Assembly (NCBI GenBank): GCA_935421135.1
Contig: OW285194.1
Location: 3,429,876 to 3,493,875, forward strand
Origin: Bugulina stolonifera
Lineage: Eukaryota > Bryozoa > Gymnolaemata > Cheilostomatida > Bugulidae
DNA: 64,000 nucleotides
Direction: 5' to 3'
Shown: piece by piece, positions 1 through 11,348 of the stretch
Layout: the number at the start of each line of letters is the position of its first letter
Position numbering within the stretch: position 1 is the stretch's first letter
Position numbers and translations under genes: made by a program
Notes under the pieces: model-generated
What the model saw: only the letters and a program-made list of their open reading frames with translations
Told to the model about the DNA's origin: nothing
Databases searched by the model: none

Positions 1-143
1 TCCACTGAGTTTTTGACTGCTCTCAGTTGTTATCGGTTCAGAGGACATATTGTCCACTTGGGCGATTTCTGTTTCCTTTGGGGTATTGATCTCTGTCTGT
101 GGGTCAGATCTACTCTTACTTTGATCCTGTGAGTGAGATTCTC

Positions 144-620
144 TCAAGGTTGGGTGTGTAGACGGTGCCTTCTGAACCAGGGTGTCTGTCTGCTATTACC
201 TGGATACTGATGACTTTTCTCGGAAGTTGCCCCACTTCCTTGAAGAATTACTGCTGCTTCATCAATAATGTATGGCTCTGTGAATGAGTTCATTGGTTTA
301 TCCGTTCTGTGGTAGAGCCGGTTGAGTGCTGGTAGTTTGCAGGAATGTAACAACTACTTCCATAGCTCAGCGTCCAAGCTACTGGGTTGTATGAGAGCGA
401 TGTATCTTCTTATGTTGGGATCATGTAGGGTGACACAGAACCTCTCTACTGTGCACTCTTCTAGGCTTTCAAGAGGGGTTCTTTCAAAAGCCCTATTCGT
501 GCTCCGGTGGACAAGATTAGCGCAGCTTCTTATTGACACATGGGCATCTTGGCGGAGGGAAGTCAACTTCTTGGAACCACGAGGTATTACGAGACAGTCT
601 TCTCACTAAGAGTTGTTAGG
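144..620 (-). pseudogene. Degraded gag remnant of a gypsy-like LTR element
   Basis: On the minus strand, 566-354 translates to a stretch containing SLEECTVERFCVTLHD. This aligns with SLEEWTVEKFCLTVHN in the Gag region of the LTR element at 18031-23066, and similarity continues a little on both sides (AFER.PLESLEE against AFEGAPPASLEE). The reading frame is short and broken. The adjoining minus-strand frame 353-144 may be the eroded continuation but shows no clear motif. A primer-binding-site-like sequence lies upstream on the same strand (669-688), in the order expected for LTR, PBS and gag. This is a dead copy of a related element, cut by the window edge. Confidence 0.65.
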
Positions 621-668
621 TGCAAGCCCAACGGTGCCATGCTTCTAACTGTGATAGAACGACCACCC

Positions 669-688
669 AATCCCACCGTTGCCACTAA
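669..688 (-). other. Degenerate tRNA-Leu-type primer binding site
   Basis: Read on the minus strand this is ttagtggcaacggtgggatt. It is a mutated version of the tRNA-Leu-type site at 18695 (tggtggcagcggtgggattc). It directly follows CATTACA on the minus strand (695-689), which would be the 3' end of an LTR extending towards higher coordinates. It fits the gag remnant at 144-620. Confidence 0.55.
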
Positions 689-1190
689 TGTAATGGGTGT
701 GCGCAAGCACCAATGATAGTGAGGTGTGAGAATAGTCGAGGTGTGGTAGACTCTACCCGCTTCCAATTACATGAATTATTGCATGAGATAACATATTTTA
801 CAAGCCATAGTATAAGGTCCGAGTTAATGCTTAGATACGAGTCTTGACAGCATTTTCTATACCATTACTTGTGCGATTTGGCATCGGCACTAGTATTGCA
901 CAGCAATATGGGCAGTGCAATTCTGATCTTACCAGCACAGTCTAAGCACTTGTAAATCTCCCCCTTCCCTGGATCATTGTTTGATATGAAGCAGATCTAC
1001 ACGCAAGTATGAATATAGCATTACATCAAACGACTTTCATTAATGGCTCCAGAGTGCATAAAACAGACACGGTCAATGTAGCTCTTACAGCATACTGTGC
1101 ATTGTATTTTGACCAAGGCTGGGTGCCCAACTAGATAAGAAAGTCATACACCTCAAAAATCCAATTGGCTTGTATTTTTATTCAGGTTAA
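689..1190 (-). mobile_element. Probable LTR remnant, far boundary unclear
   Basis: The minus-strand LTR that should end at 689 would occupy this stretch. Apart from the terminal CATTACA I could not align it to the intact LTRs at 18031 or 22401, so the extent is a guess. No gene was seen here. Confidence 0.3.
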
Positions 1191-1336
1191 GTGAAGCATG
1201 TGTTGCATTACATGGAGCTATTGAACGCTAAACCTTCTGTTTCTTTGCTTAGAGTTCCGGTTAACCTAATGAGCACACTAAGTTTAAAAATGCATACCAT
1301 ATTCATACACCTGATGATGTTATCTGTATTGGTTCC

Positions 1337-1406
1337 AGCTAGTGTTACAGGAAATGAAGAATACCCAAGTGATGACAGGCTGTGTGATCAAAGCGTGATA
1401 TACTAA
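1337..1406 (+). pseudogene. Relic exon 2 of the CS-alpha-beta peptide family
   Basis: The frame GNEEYPSDDRLCDQ followed by a stop at 1404-1406 matches the start of exon 2 of the intact family members (GNEGCPGDDRKCDQAC). Cysteine 1 is changed to Tyr and the frame ends before cysteine 3. An acceptor-like AG precedes it (about 1336), as in the other copies. No matching signal-peptide exon or TATA block was found in the 1 kb upstream. This marks the left-hand end of the gene family in the window. Confidence 0.7.
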
Positions 1407-3530
1407 ATATAATGATGATATTGTTAATAATATATAATATGTGTGTCTACAACGGCAAAGGTTGCAGTTACATAATATGTTGGTCTTACAAAGAGGAAAC
1501 CAATCCTAACTTAGAAATACTATTCTAGAAAACTAGAAAACTATTCCACCACTATTTCACCTATGAAAAATCATTTCCATTTGTGGTAGTTTCGCAAGTT
1601 TACTTGACTGTTATGATTAAACTTTCTCCTTCTACTAATGACTGTTACAGTTGGAAGTACTGCAAATACAAACTTTGCTAGTAATACAATGTAATGCCTA
1701 TTATTAATATTGTGATTCATTACTTGTTGATTATTTATTCACCAGAGCTAATAAGCAACTCAATACATTGTATCATTAGCACAATGTAAAATTTATATTT
1801 CACAAGCATTTGTACTAGTCAGTTGAACAAGGTTGTTTGTAAACTCGCTATGCGAGTGCTACAGAAATTCAATGGCAAGCAAACATGAGTAACAAGTTGA
1901 TGCCAGACCATCCAACAAAACAGGTTACAAAAATATTTCCTTGATGATAACGATTGGAATGATTTTCTATTGAAAGCTATATACAGACGTCTTCTGAAAC
2001 TGTACTGGTTCATATGAGATTGCTTTTAATATTCAAACGTGACTAATGCTTGATCTGAAGGGGCCTCCCCTGTTAACAACATATAATTTAGCAATATAGT
2101 TAGCGTTACAGCTAGTGCTATAATACACATGTTATTTATTAAAACAAATTGTTATTGCAGCAGATTGCTATTTATAATGCTTGCGGTGCACGTGCAATAT
2201 TCGAACGCGCCTATTATATCGACCTATAGTTGTTTTTCTGCGACTATTGTTTCATGCACACTTCAGAAAAGTACACAGTCATGCACAATTGATGTACATG
2301 TATATTATATCAGTCTTCAAATTCCTTGAATTTTCTGACTTGAAGCAGACTCATAATTTACTGATCATGACTCTTCAGCATAAATGGCACTGCATTCCCC
2401 CATAATGTGTTCACAGGGTTGTCTGCCCGACAAGCTAATCAATTATTGAGACATTAATACTCATGTAATTATAAACTTTCAAAATGCAACAGAGTATTTT
2501 ATTTTAGATACATGTACTGACAGAATAATTGTGCATAGCTATTGTGTTAGTAATTGTGTCTCTATTATGTAATTCAGCTGTTAGAATATGTAAATAATTC
2601 CAGCTCAGCTGAGTAATAGCCAATTGTTTGTCATGAACTGTCCCAGTTTTAAGTAGAGGTGTACTTTTCCTATGAATATGCCAGACAGTTCACATTGATA
2701 TAATGATATAGATGTACATGTACAATGTATCTATACATTTGTGCATGTTCATGTACATACTGAAATGAGACAGTTGGGACTACTTTATACATACAATGTC
2801 CATGTACATGTACATGTAGCTCAACGCTCTTCATGCTACTTGGTATAGAAAAAATTTTAAAAACCCCGTATTTGTATGTACATTGTATATTATAGTAGTT
2901 TGGCACACAATGATTTCCCTCGAGTAAGAACAACAGAACCATGTCGTCATAAAACATGCATTGCCATAACCATGTCGATGCTGTATTGTGTTTAAATCTA
3001 CTGTAAATTGTATGTGTTCTACTAGCCCCGTGGGGTAGCGTGAGATCCTGCCAGGTTAGAAATTAAGATGGGAAGCCCTTGGCATATTTTCAGTCATACT
3101 AACCAGACTGTATGTGCATACACTGTACTTGCTTATGATTGTGGCACACCTGCATATTGGTAAACTATCAACCAAACATATATCAAGTAATGATCTACTA
3201 GAACCAAACACATTTAAACATTATCTCTGGTAACAGCTTGTCTGCTCCCAACAAGTATATTGATAATCATGCTAGAGGCTGGTGAATCACTTGTAATTAC
3301 AGCTCTAGTTGAGTGAAGTGCCAGTATTGTGACGAGAACCAAGCAGACAATAATATTGTGATGAAAAGAATATGAAAACAATATCACATTCAAAGCTTTG
3401 TAGTCACTGGCAAAAATTTAGGTAATTGAGATAATTTTGGATGCATTGTAAATGTCACATACAATGTATTCTGGTGATTGGTTGAGAAACCAAATGTTCC
3501 CATTGTATTCAAATCATTAGGATCTCCAGA
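1407..3530. other. AT-rich spacer, no gene seen
   Basis: Intergenic DNA with short open frames only. Many ACATGTACATGT words occur, for example about 2740-2820. No convincing exon, RNA gene or terminal repeat was recognised. Confidence 0.6.
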
Positions 3531-3534
3531 TATG

Positions 3535-3542
3535 TATATAAG
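3535..3542 (+). promoter_or_regulatory. TATA box of defensin-like copy 1
   Basis: TATATAAG lies about 85 bases before the ATG at 3628. It is followed by gatattcaggaat, a block that recurs after the TATA box of the other copies and probably contains the transcription start. Confidence 0.65.
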
Positions 3543-3627
3543 TCAGCGTCTAGAATGATTTGATATTCAGGAATTGACAAGTTTGAGTATTGAACTTTTA
3601 AAGTGCAGAATACACCCTTCCATCAAA

Positions 3628-4380
3628 ATGAACATCAATATATTCTACTATGCAGTGACTGTGGGAATCTTACTTTATATGATTGTTGGTGAGTGTGAAT
3701 CAGTATATTTATAGATTATCTATTATGGAACCAATCATGTATATCTATTATTGGGATTTTATAGGATCAACACAATCATTTGGTATAATTATGGACTAAC
3801 TACGGACAGTAACTCAAATGCTGAAATGCTACAGTATTTTAAGAATTTGGAACATGGCTAGGTCAAGAAAAATGTTCAATACTTTAAGAAAACGCCATAA
3901 TATATATCATTTGATATTACAAATAAATTGTTTTTTTTTAATAACATGGCACTAAAAAGTGTAAACTTAATTAAACTTAATTAAATTGATGTGCCTGAAG
4001 ATTACATGTGTACTGACATTGGAATGCTTATTTTATGCAAGCATGATATAAATGTGCCAAAAGTGGACATTTTTGTCAACAATTTACGTCTAGGTTAATG
4101 AATATACTAAGATGTTAATTTTCACCAAATGATGATATCTGCATTGGTTTTACATGTAGGTAATGCTACCGGAAATGAGGGATGTCCAGGTGATGACAGG
4201 AAGTGTGATCAAGCATGTAAAGCTCTAGGGCGTCAATTGACAGGAACCTGCTCTAAAATTGTAAGGAATAGCTGTCTGTGTAGAGGACCACGTGGAATCT
4301 GGAGAAGGTACCCTGCTAGAAAAAGAGTGAATAGAGAGATACCTGGAATTGTCTACAGACAAACTACAATAAAACAGTAG
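3628..4380 (+). CDS. Defensin-like secreted peptide, copy 1 (CS-alpha-beta)
   Basis: Two-exon gene: exon 1 at 3628-3688, intron 3689-4159 (gtgag...tgtag), exon 2 at 4160-4380; both junctions are phase 1. The predicted product is 93 residues. Exon 1 is a signal peptide beginning MNINIFYYAVTVGILL, with a hydrophobic core. Exon 2 begins NATGNEG and carries six cysteines spaced C-x6-C-x3-C-x10-C-x7-C-x-C. It has a GTC...C gamma-core and ends in a basic tail of about 35 residues. In defensins this layout pairs C1-C4, C2-C5 and C3-C6 to hold a helix against a sheet; that fold is inferred here. The likely role is an extracellular antimicrobial or host-microbe peptide, but a channel-modifying role on the same scaffold cannot be excluded. 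All six cysteines and both splice sites are intact. A poly(A) signal AATAAA lies at 4456-4461. Confidence 0.85.
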
Positions 4381-5780
4381 AAATATAACACATACAATTG
4401 TAAATGTTTTGATTGTATATTTTCTAAAGGTACATGGTATACTTAATTATTTAATAATAAAACTCATGAGAAACATAGAACATTTTTACATGACTGGGAA
4501 GTAGATCTGAGCTCTTAAATTTAAAGGAGTCATGAGCCACTGCTACACATGCAGTTGCATGATATGAATCAAGAATTTAAGTCTACAAGGTGTACACAGA
4601 AGTGAGTGCAGTTGGGCTGGCATAAGGCCAAAAATTGAGAACGTTTGCATGCACTTACACTGGTAAACACGAGGCTACATGTAATAGCATAATCTAGCAC
4701 GGTGTTCGGGAGTAACTACTGCTTTCTGTTATAGAGGGAGAGTTTCCAAAATTGACAAAAACCAATCAAAAGCTGAATAGCTTGTCGGATATTACTTAGC
4801 TAAAGCTATTCAAAAAGGTCTGCCAGTGCAAGGGCAGATGGTGTCACAAAGTTATTTCAAACAACGCCGTCTGTGTCATCTGAGTAACACAGTTAACTTT
4901 TTTATAATGGAAAGGTTTTTATTCAGTAACTTTTCTATTAACTAAGTGTTTATAAATTCCTTCTAATCTTTTGATACACATAGTATATTCACTTGTCTTT
5001 TTTTATTTCAAACATTCATCTCAAGTGAAATTAGCAAGGGCAATTCTCATCTATTTGAGGGCATACTGCAATGACAAAACAACCTCTGGATAGAGGTAAT
5101 GAGTAGCCTATTTTCCGAAATGTTGTCAAAATACACATAACTACTTGTGATAAAACAGTATTACCCCCGAAAGAGAACTAAATAACTAAATTCAACTTAA
5201 ATGGTTTCCATTTATATCTCTCCGCTCATACAAGAGAGAGCAACTCAGGAAGACTACCAAGGTTTTGGTGCTACTTCTACTTAAAGAGGAGTTCCCTTGG
5301 TTATTGCATGTGCATCGATCAGACTCACTGTACTTGTAAGGCAGTGTTTGAAGTGTGGTTATACAGGTGTATACGGCCTGTACCCACTTCAATTTTTCTG
5401 GGTACACGGCCAGCAGGCCTGTGCCCCCATGTGAGGTCTAGCGGTGGAAATATTAAGGCTTCTTTCCATAGCAGTTAAGCTAATCTGCTTTTATTCGGAT
5501 CTGTTGTTAATTCAAATATTATGCAGGTTAGCAGAAGGGGAAAAACTGTGACACTGAGTGGTGAGACGAATACGTCATGTAGGCCCTGGAATAAATAGTC
5601 TCAACAGCCAGTGTTATGATAAATATGAATCATGAATGAAAGTCTACAAAATGTAGAACAGTAGAAACTGGCATTAGGTAGTATAAATAAGACAATTAAT
5701 AAAAATCTATGTACTTTGAAGGGGCTCATTAGGCATGATCAGTTAAAATGACTTCCATTATCCTATTGTTTGCAAGCTAT
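4381..5780. other. Spacer between defensin-like copies 1 and 2
   Basis: No gene seen. The stretch about 4500-4740 (ggagtcatgagccactgctacacatg...) is repeated in diverged form at about 8515-8730, upstream of copy 3. It therefore belongs to the duplicated gene unit. A shared upstream block (about 5510-5720, with atgcaggttagcag) also recurs near 9870, 46240, 50440 and 51115. Confidence 0.6.
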
Positions 5781-5801
5781 TAGGTTAATGGTTTATATGG
5801 G

Positions 5802-5809
5802 TATATAAG
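5802..5809 (+). promoter_or_regulatory. TATA box of defensin-like copy 2
   Basis: TATATAAG lies in the conserved context ttaggttaatggtttatatg followed by ggtatataagtcac, about 80 bases before the ATG. The same context precedes copies 3, 4 and 6. Confidence 0.7.
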
Positions 5810-5884
5810 TCACACTTTCGGATGAATTGGTATTCACAAATCAAATAATCAAAAAATTATATTTTTAAGAGATATATCAGCACA

Positions 5885-7031
5885 ATGAACATCAATATAA
5901 TTCACTATGCAGTGGTTGTGGGAATCTTACTTTATATGACATGCGGTGAGTGAATCATTGTATTTATACACTGTAAGTCATGTGCTTGAAAGTGTATTAT
6001 TAGAAGTTGACGTTCATGATGTACATCTGAATGTACGTGTATAATAATCATGTACTTTAGTAAGAAATTGCACTCACTATCATGACGTTGAATTAGAATT
6101 TTATGTTTATTATTTTGAAAAGTATAGAGTTCTAGCAAACACATAGCTTGTGATAGACATCACTGTTTCACAGCGTTTATCTGTAACAATAATAATTAGT
6201 AACACCATATAGATTTGTAAGTCGACTAGCCTTATATTGGACTTGACAGTCCAAAAAAACCTTTGAAAGAAATTCACCAACCAATTGAGGAAGTGTTCTA
6301 TGTGTGATTCCTTATCATATTAAGTAGACTCAACTTCTATAATTTTGCGTTAGAAGTAAACAAATTCTTACTCCTTCAAACCGTTATACAAGCCAAAGAG
6401 TTGTGATATGCATGTACACTTTTTGTATATTGTGTGGTGATTTTTTCAAAATCATGGTAAAGTTGCTTGACTGTATTTAAATACCCAGCTGGTGTATAAG
6501 TACAAACTAATAGGAAGTAAATCTCAATCTCTGTATGCTTGTCTGACATTAAGTAGATGTTGGTGATAATTTGATGTTGACACCAGCTGTTTACATTAAT
6601 TGTTCCAGGGTGTGTATACAGGTACATAATACATTTCATGTATAGGGTATTGAGTTTTTATCAGAAACTAGTGTTCAGATACTGAGAATAAATTTATAAC
6701 GCAAAAAAGACAAATTTTATGTAGAGCTAGTGTTTCTACGCCTGGAGTATAATTTAACATAACAAACACACTTACCTGTTGATTTCACTTTGCATGCAAT
6801 GTCCATTTGCCACATCCATTTGTTTCAGTCAGTGTTAACGCAAATGAAGGATGTCCAGGTGATGACAGGAAGTGCGATCAAGCATGCTATAAAATGAAGC
6901 ACGACTTGGCTGGGGCTTGCTCCAAAATTGTTAAGAAGATCTGTCTGTGCAGAGGACCTCGTGGATCATGGAATGGGTACCGTCTCTTGAAGAGGATGAG
7001 TAGCGGAAAAGGTTTTCATATATTTGGTTGA
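5885..7031 (+). CDS. Defensin-like secreted peptide, copy 2 (CS-alpha-beta)
   Basis: Exon 1 at 5885-5945 (61 bases, phase 1, donor gtgagt); intron 5946-6828; exon 2 at 6829-7031 after the acceptor tgtttcag. The predicted length is 87 residues. The signal peptide is nearly identical to copy 1 (MNINIIHYAVVVGILLYMTC). The mature part begins SVNANEG and has all six cysteines with spacing x6, x3, x10, x7, x1. The exon-2 core CPGDDRKCDQAC is identical to copy 1, while the loop between C3 and C4 differs (KMKHDLAGA). Of two possible AGs at the acceptor, only the first keeps phase 1. A secreted antimicrobial-type peptide is the best guess; no function is proven. Confidence 0.85.
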
Positions 7032-7149
7032 TGTGTAACCACATGCAACTCCTCACCGGATGTTGCTGGCATTTATATTAATCAGTAATAGAACGCTCAA
7101 AAATGGTGATTGAATACAAAAAACAAAAAAACTTTTTACTATAATTATA

Positions 7150-8500
7150 AGTAGCTTAAGATTGTTGGCCGCTGAACTGGGGACTGCTGTAATGTGGGGG
7201 AGGGGGCTGGGGGGCTGAGAGTGGGGCCATTATGGATCCACACTAACCCAAGGTCAACGTATGCAACACCATGCAATCATATGGGTGTGCTTAAGCGCTA
7301 GGTAAGATGTGTCATACATGGGTAAGGAAAGACAACTCTACGCTCTGTGCTCATCTAGCATAGGGTGGCCAACATCAGAATAGAAATACGCATCATATAC
7401 ATGTAAAAGTTAATGTAGATCTGTTAGTATATGATAGTTACTATTACATATACAGTAGGGTAGTCACACATTTTTTGGCGCCTTACAAAAATTACATAGT
7501 ACTTTCACAGCATGAATGCTACAGAAATCCTGTGTATCTAAATGTACTTCAAGGCCAGTGTTTAGGTAACTATGCTTACATGTTTTGCTAAAGTGTTTTA
7601 GTCATTATTATATTTTACATGATTTTATTGAACTTTGGAGTGTTACAACAGGTTTGGATTTGCCTCATCTGATTGGCTAGCAATGAGTATAATTATACTC
7701 ATAATAGGCACTATCCTCAATTGCCAAATAAGCAATGTATTGACTTATACATATACATGTAATAATTAAAACCACCCAACCTGCACTAGCAACTTTTATA
7801 GATACATGTACATGTATATACATGTAATTGTATGGTTAGTAGAGAAATTCATGAATGCAATCTAGCAGTAAAAGATTGAGATTGCATGCATGAGTCCGAG
7901 AATTGTGAGGCCAAAAAACACTTATTGTGAAAATTTAGCGGCAGAATTTGATTCTCGTGCAATTTTTTCATTTTGCGAAGAATTTCATCCCTTTGTTACA
8001 TTTGTCTGAGCTCAGCATCAAAAATTACAAAACCATAGTCAAACATCAAAATATTGGCCAATTTGACCCGCTTGGGAGAGATTTTAGTGGCCGATTCCTA
8101 TCATATTTGGTATAATTAGAAAGAGCAGAGACACAGCTTCCAGAGAATATGCATGTTGTTATGAGTTGTCTCACCCTGTGTTCTAAATGGTGCTTTAAAT
8201 GTAGTCAAAAGCAATTACCCACCAGGGTTGGATATAGTAGCCTGGCAGTCAGACTTCAAAGTGTTAACATGGTATGACGTCACAGGTTTTTCTGGTTCAC
8301 AGTGCAAGAAAATTGTCTTCTATATGAATACGTCAGAGAAAGATTGAATAGGAAACCACAATACCATGTAATTTGCATGCCCACAAACTAGGAAGCCACA
8401 AATAGTGCGATATAAAAATTTTTAGGTTGTTTATTTTGTAGCTGGGTAGTATAATTTTTAACAATAAAAACTCAAAAAAAGAGAGAAGTAGATGACTAGG
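7150..8500. repeat. Duplicated spacer block (partner 40146-45650)
   Basis: From gtagcttaagattg onward this block matches 40146 onward (shared: tgaactggggact, cacactaacccaag, catgcaatcatatgggtgtg). The partner carries the copia insertion, so this is the empty-site version. Around 7457 it reads gtagtcacacattt where the partner has the duplicated target GGTCA. No gene was seen in it. Confidence 0.75.
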
Positions 8501-8734
8501 ATATAATTTTTTCAATTAATGGAGTCTCAAGCCAATGCTACACATTTGTATGATATGAATCAAGAATTAAAGTCTACAAGGTAAACGCATTTGGGGCTAG
8601 CATAAAACCAACAAGTCAGAGGGTCTGCATACACTTACTTGCGCATGTACACTGGTTCACATGAAGCTGCATTATTATAACAACATAATCCAGCATAGGT
8701 GATCAAGAGTGATTACTGCTTGGTTATTTACATG

Positions 8735-9002
8735 AGGTGTCTTCGTGATCTCTTACATGTAGATAGACCGGATTGCAAACCAAAATCTCAAGATAGCCGT
8801 CCGACCTAGGTCAAAGGGGTTTTGGTTTGCAATTTTGCTTGGCCGGACAAAACTGTCGTTAGCTTCTCGACACCCCTGACTTACTCACGTAAAATAGCAA
8901 TTTTGCTTTTGGCCGGTGTGTATGTAACACTGTGGCATATGTGTGTCAGAAAATATTTTCGCAAATTCGCCTGGGTCTGAAACTTAGGTCACGAAGACGC
9001 CC
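8735..9002. mobile_element. MITE family 1, copy A (268 bp)
   Basis: Terminal inverted repeats are aggtgtcttcgtgatct at the left and its near-complement aggtcacgaagacgccc at the right. The interior matches the reverse complement of the element at 32397-32651, for example ttcgcaaattcgcctgggtc against tttgcaaattagcctggttc. It lies where the related spacer at about 4735 has no insertion. There is no coding capacity, so this is a non-autonomous DNA transposon. No target duplication could be assigned with certainty. Confidence 0.75.
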
Positions 9003-10110
9003 ATTATAATATGCAATGTGCATTAATCAGGCGAGACTTACCTTTAAGATGAGTTTTAACAATTATTCTTCACAGGGATGACTAAGGAGGTAAACAACGA
9101 GTTTAGTTTTAGTGCACAGGAACCTGGCCACTTGTCCAGAGGACTACACAGATAAAGCCAACAACATACATGTACAATCAGTAACATAAGATAACGATAT
9201 GACAGCAATGTTGAGCGTAAAGTATGGGTGGAAAATTGTAACCTAAGGGTAAGATTGTATACCTCATCTGCTATTGTTCTTGTCGCATGACAAGAGTCAG
9301 CTGCATCCCATTCTTCCAGCCTATTCTCCACAAGGACTTCGCAGTAGCCCTGGTCTTCTCCTTCCCTCTACTCCCTTATCCATAGCGCTGCTGATAATAT
9401 TTCTTTCTTCTGGGCATAATGCTCACACCATATTAGCCTCTTGTCGTGAGTCTTTGATGTACCTCTATCCCCTCCATTTTTTCTTTGATCTTGCAGCTCT
9501 CTACTCTGTCCATTTGTCTCTTTGAAGAAATTGGCAGCACTTCCTGGTTGAGGATTTTCCCCACCAGAGCAATCACTGGGAGAACTTTAATCGTGTTCTA
9601 CATGCTCCAGAGAAATTTTCGGTTCGAATGTCTGTCATCAGTGTTACTTAATCTATGACATATCGTACATATTGCAGCAAAGTTAATTTTTTAAACGCGC
9701 TGATGCATTGTGACGTATTGAAAAGAGGTAGCGAGTATATAAAGATAATATCTTTAGCAAGTGGCAACTGGAAGTCAAGAGTGCGTTGAATATAAAACTA
9801 AAAAGGAGCATTAATCAAATTGAACAGAAACCTCAAATAAAGTTCAAATCCATTGTTCATTCAGATATTATGCCGGTAAGCAGGATGGGAAGACTTATAA
9901 CACTGAATGGTGAGACAGAACAATGTCCAAAGCCAGTATTATGATATGAACCAGAAATTAAAGTTCATAAAATGTACAATGTAGAACTGGCATAAGATAA
10001 TTTAAATAAGACAATCAGTAAGAAATATACTTTGAAGAGGTTTGTATTGACGTGATTAGTTAAGTAGTTACATTATTCTATTGTTTCCAAGCTTTTAGGT
10101 TAATAGTTTA
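9003..10110. other. Upstream spacer of copy 3; possible old LINE debris
   Basis: The stretch about 9340-9640 (agtagccctggtcttctc, ttgaagaaattggcagcac) recurs at about 49970-50190 upstream of copy 5. It is therefore part of the duplicated unit. Minus-strand frames in 9331-9056 faintly resemble a LINE 3' coding end but are broken. No functional gene was seen. Confidence 0.45.
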
Positions 10111-10118
10111 TATGGGTG

Positions 10119-10124
10119 TATAAG
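10119..10124 (+). promoter_or_regulatory. TATA box of defensin-like copy 3
   Basis: TATAAG sits in the shared context tatgggtgtataagtgac, 59 bases before the ATG at 10183. One base differs from the TATATAAG of the other copies. Confidence 0.6.
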
Positions 10125-10182
10125 TGACTATCACGAATTAACTGATATTCGGGAATCAATTTTTGAGGAATTTTCTAGCGCA

Positions 10183-11348
10183 ATGAACAAAAATATATTG
10201 TACTATGTAGTGGCTGTGGGAATCTTACTCTATATGATGTGTGGTGAGTGAATCAGTGTACTTACATGTGAAAGTGTGTTTACAATATTATATGAAAGTC
10301 TATTATAAGGAGTTGATGGTAATGATATACATTCTCTACATAACATACTTGAGTTCGGAAAGTACACTTGTTTCCATGAGATAGCATTGGAATTCGATGT
10401 AAAAGTATTATTTTGGAACATAATAGCATTCTATCAACCATATGACTTACATGTACAATAGGGGTACTGTCTTACACTGTCTATATGTAATAATAATTAC
10501 ATAAAGTTTTAGCAACAATGGATTTCTAAGCTGACTTTGAAGGAAATGCTTCAACGAATTGAGGAAATATCTAATGTGTGAATCACCATGATAAGTAGAA
10601 TCAATTCTATAATTATTACGTTGAAACAGCAATATGAACTTTGGCACCTTCCAAGTCTTATTTATACAAGCCTAATAGTTGTGATAAGTAATGTCTGATA
10701 ATTTTATCAAATAATGGCAACGTTTTTCGACTGTATTTTTACTCAGCTAGTGTGTGAGTGCAGTGTGACATCAGGTAAGTTTCCTTCTCGTATGCTTGTC
10801 TGACATTAAGTACATGTAGACGTATGTGACAATTTAACATCGACGCCAAAGGTTTACACTTCTAGTTGTTCCAGGGTGTGCATACACTATTGGAGATGTA
10901 CATTTAGCTAGTGTACGAGGTAAAGAATCAAAATTGGGTCCCCAGATATTGAACATAAATAAATGTACTGTACTTTACAGAAGCCAAAAAGGCAATTTAT
11001 ATGTAGAGCAAGTTGAGTGTCTGAAGTTAGAATTAAATGTTCTGTTTTGGCACTTGGAGTATAGTTTAACTCACTACAAGTCATATAAGTTATTGATTGT
11101 AATTTGCATACAATATCTATTTACCACATGATGGTCTCTGTGTTGGTACAGGCAGTGTTAAAGGAAATGAAGGTTGTCCAGGTGAGGACAGGAACTGTGC
11201 TCGAGCAAGTCGTAGATTGAAGCGTGGGTCGACTGGAGGTTGCTCTAACGTTGTAAGGAGGATTTGTCTGTGCAGAGGACCCGATGGATGGTGGAATGGG
11301 TACCGTTTTTTGAGATTTGTAAAGGAAGTTTCAGAAACATTTTCATGA
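10183..11348 (+). CDS. Defensin-like peptide, copy 3, lacking cysteine 3
   Basis: Exon 1 at 10183-10243 (61 bases, donor gtgagt); intron 10244-11151; exon 2 at 11152-11348 after ttggtacag; phases match; 85 residues. The signal peptide reads MNKNILYYVVAVGILLYMMC. The core reads CPGEDRNCARAS where the paralogue at 46560 has CPGDDRRCARAC. Cysteine 3 has thus become serine by a single T-to-A change, while C1, C2, C4, C5 and C6 remain. In the classical pairing C3 bonds C6, so one disulfide would be lost and one cysteine left free. Splice sites, frame and stop are intact. It may be a decaying pseudogene or a diverged member that dimerises or folds differently. AATAAA lies at 11458-11463. Confidence 0.8.

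Noticed and set aside
9056..9525. Possible LINE coding end upstream of copy 3
   Set aside because: Resemblance is slight and frames are broken; the sequence recurs near 50 kb as part of the duplicated block, so only a weak note is kept.
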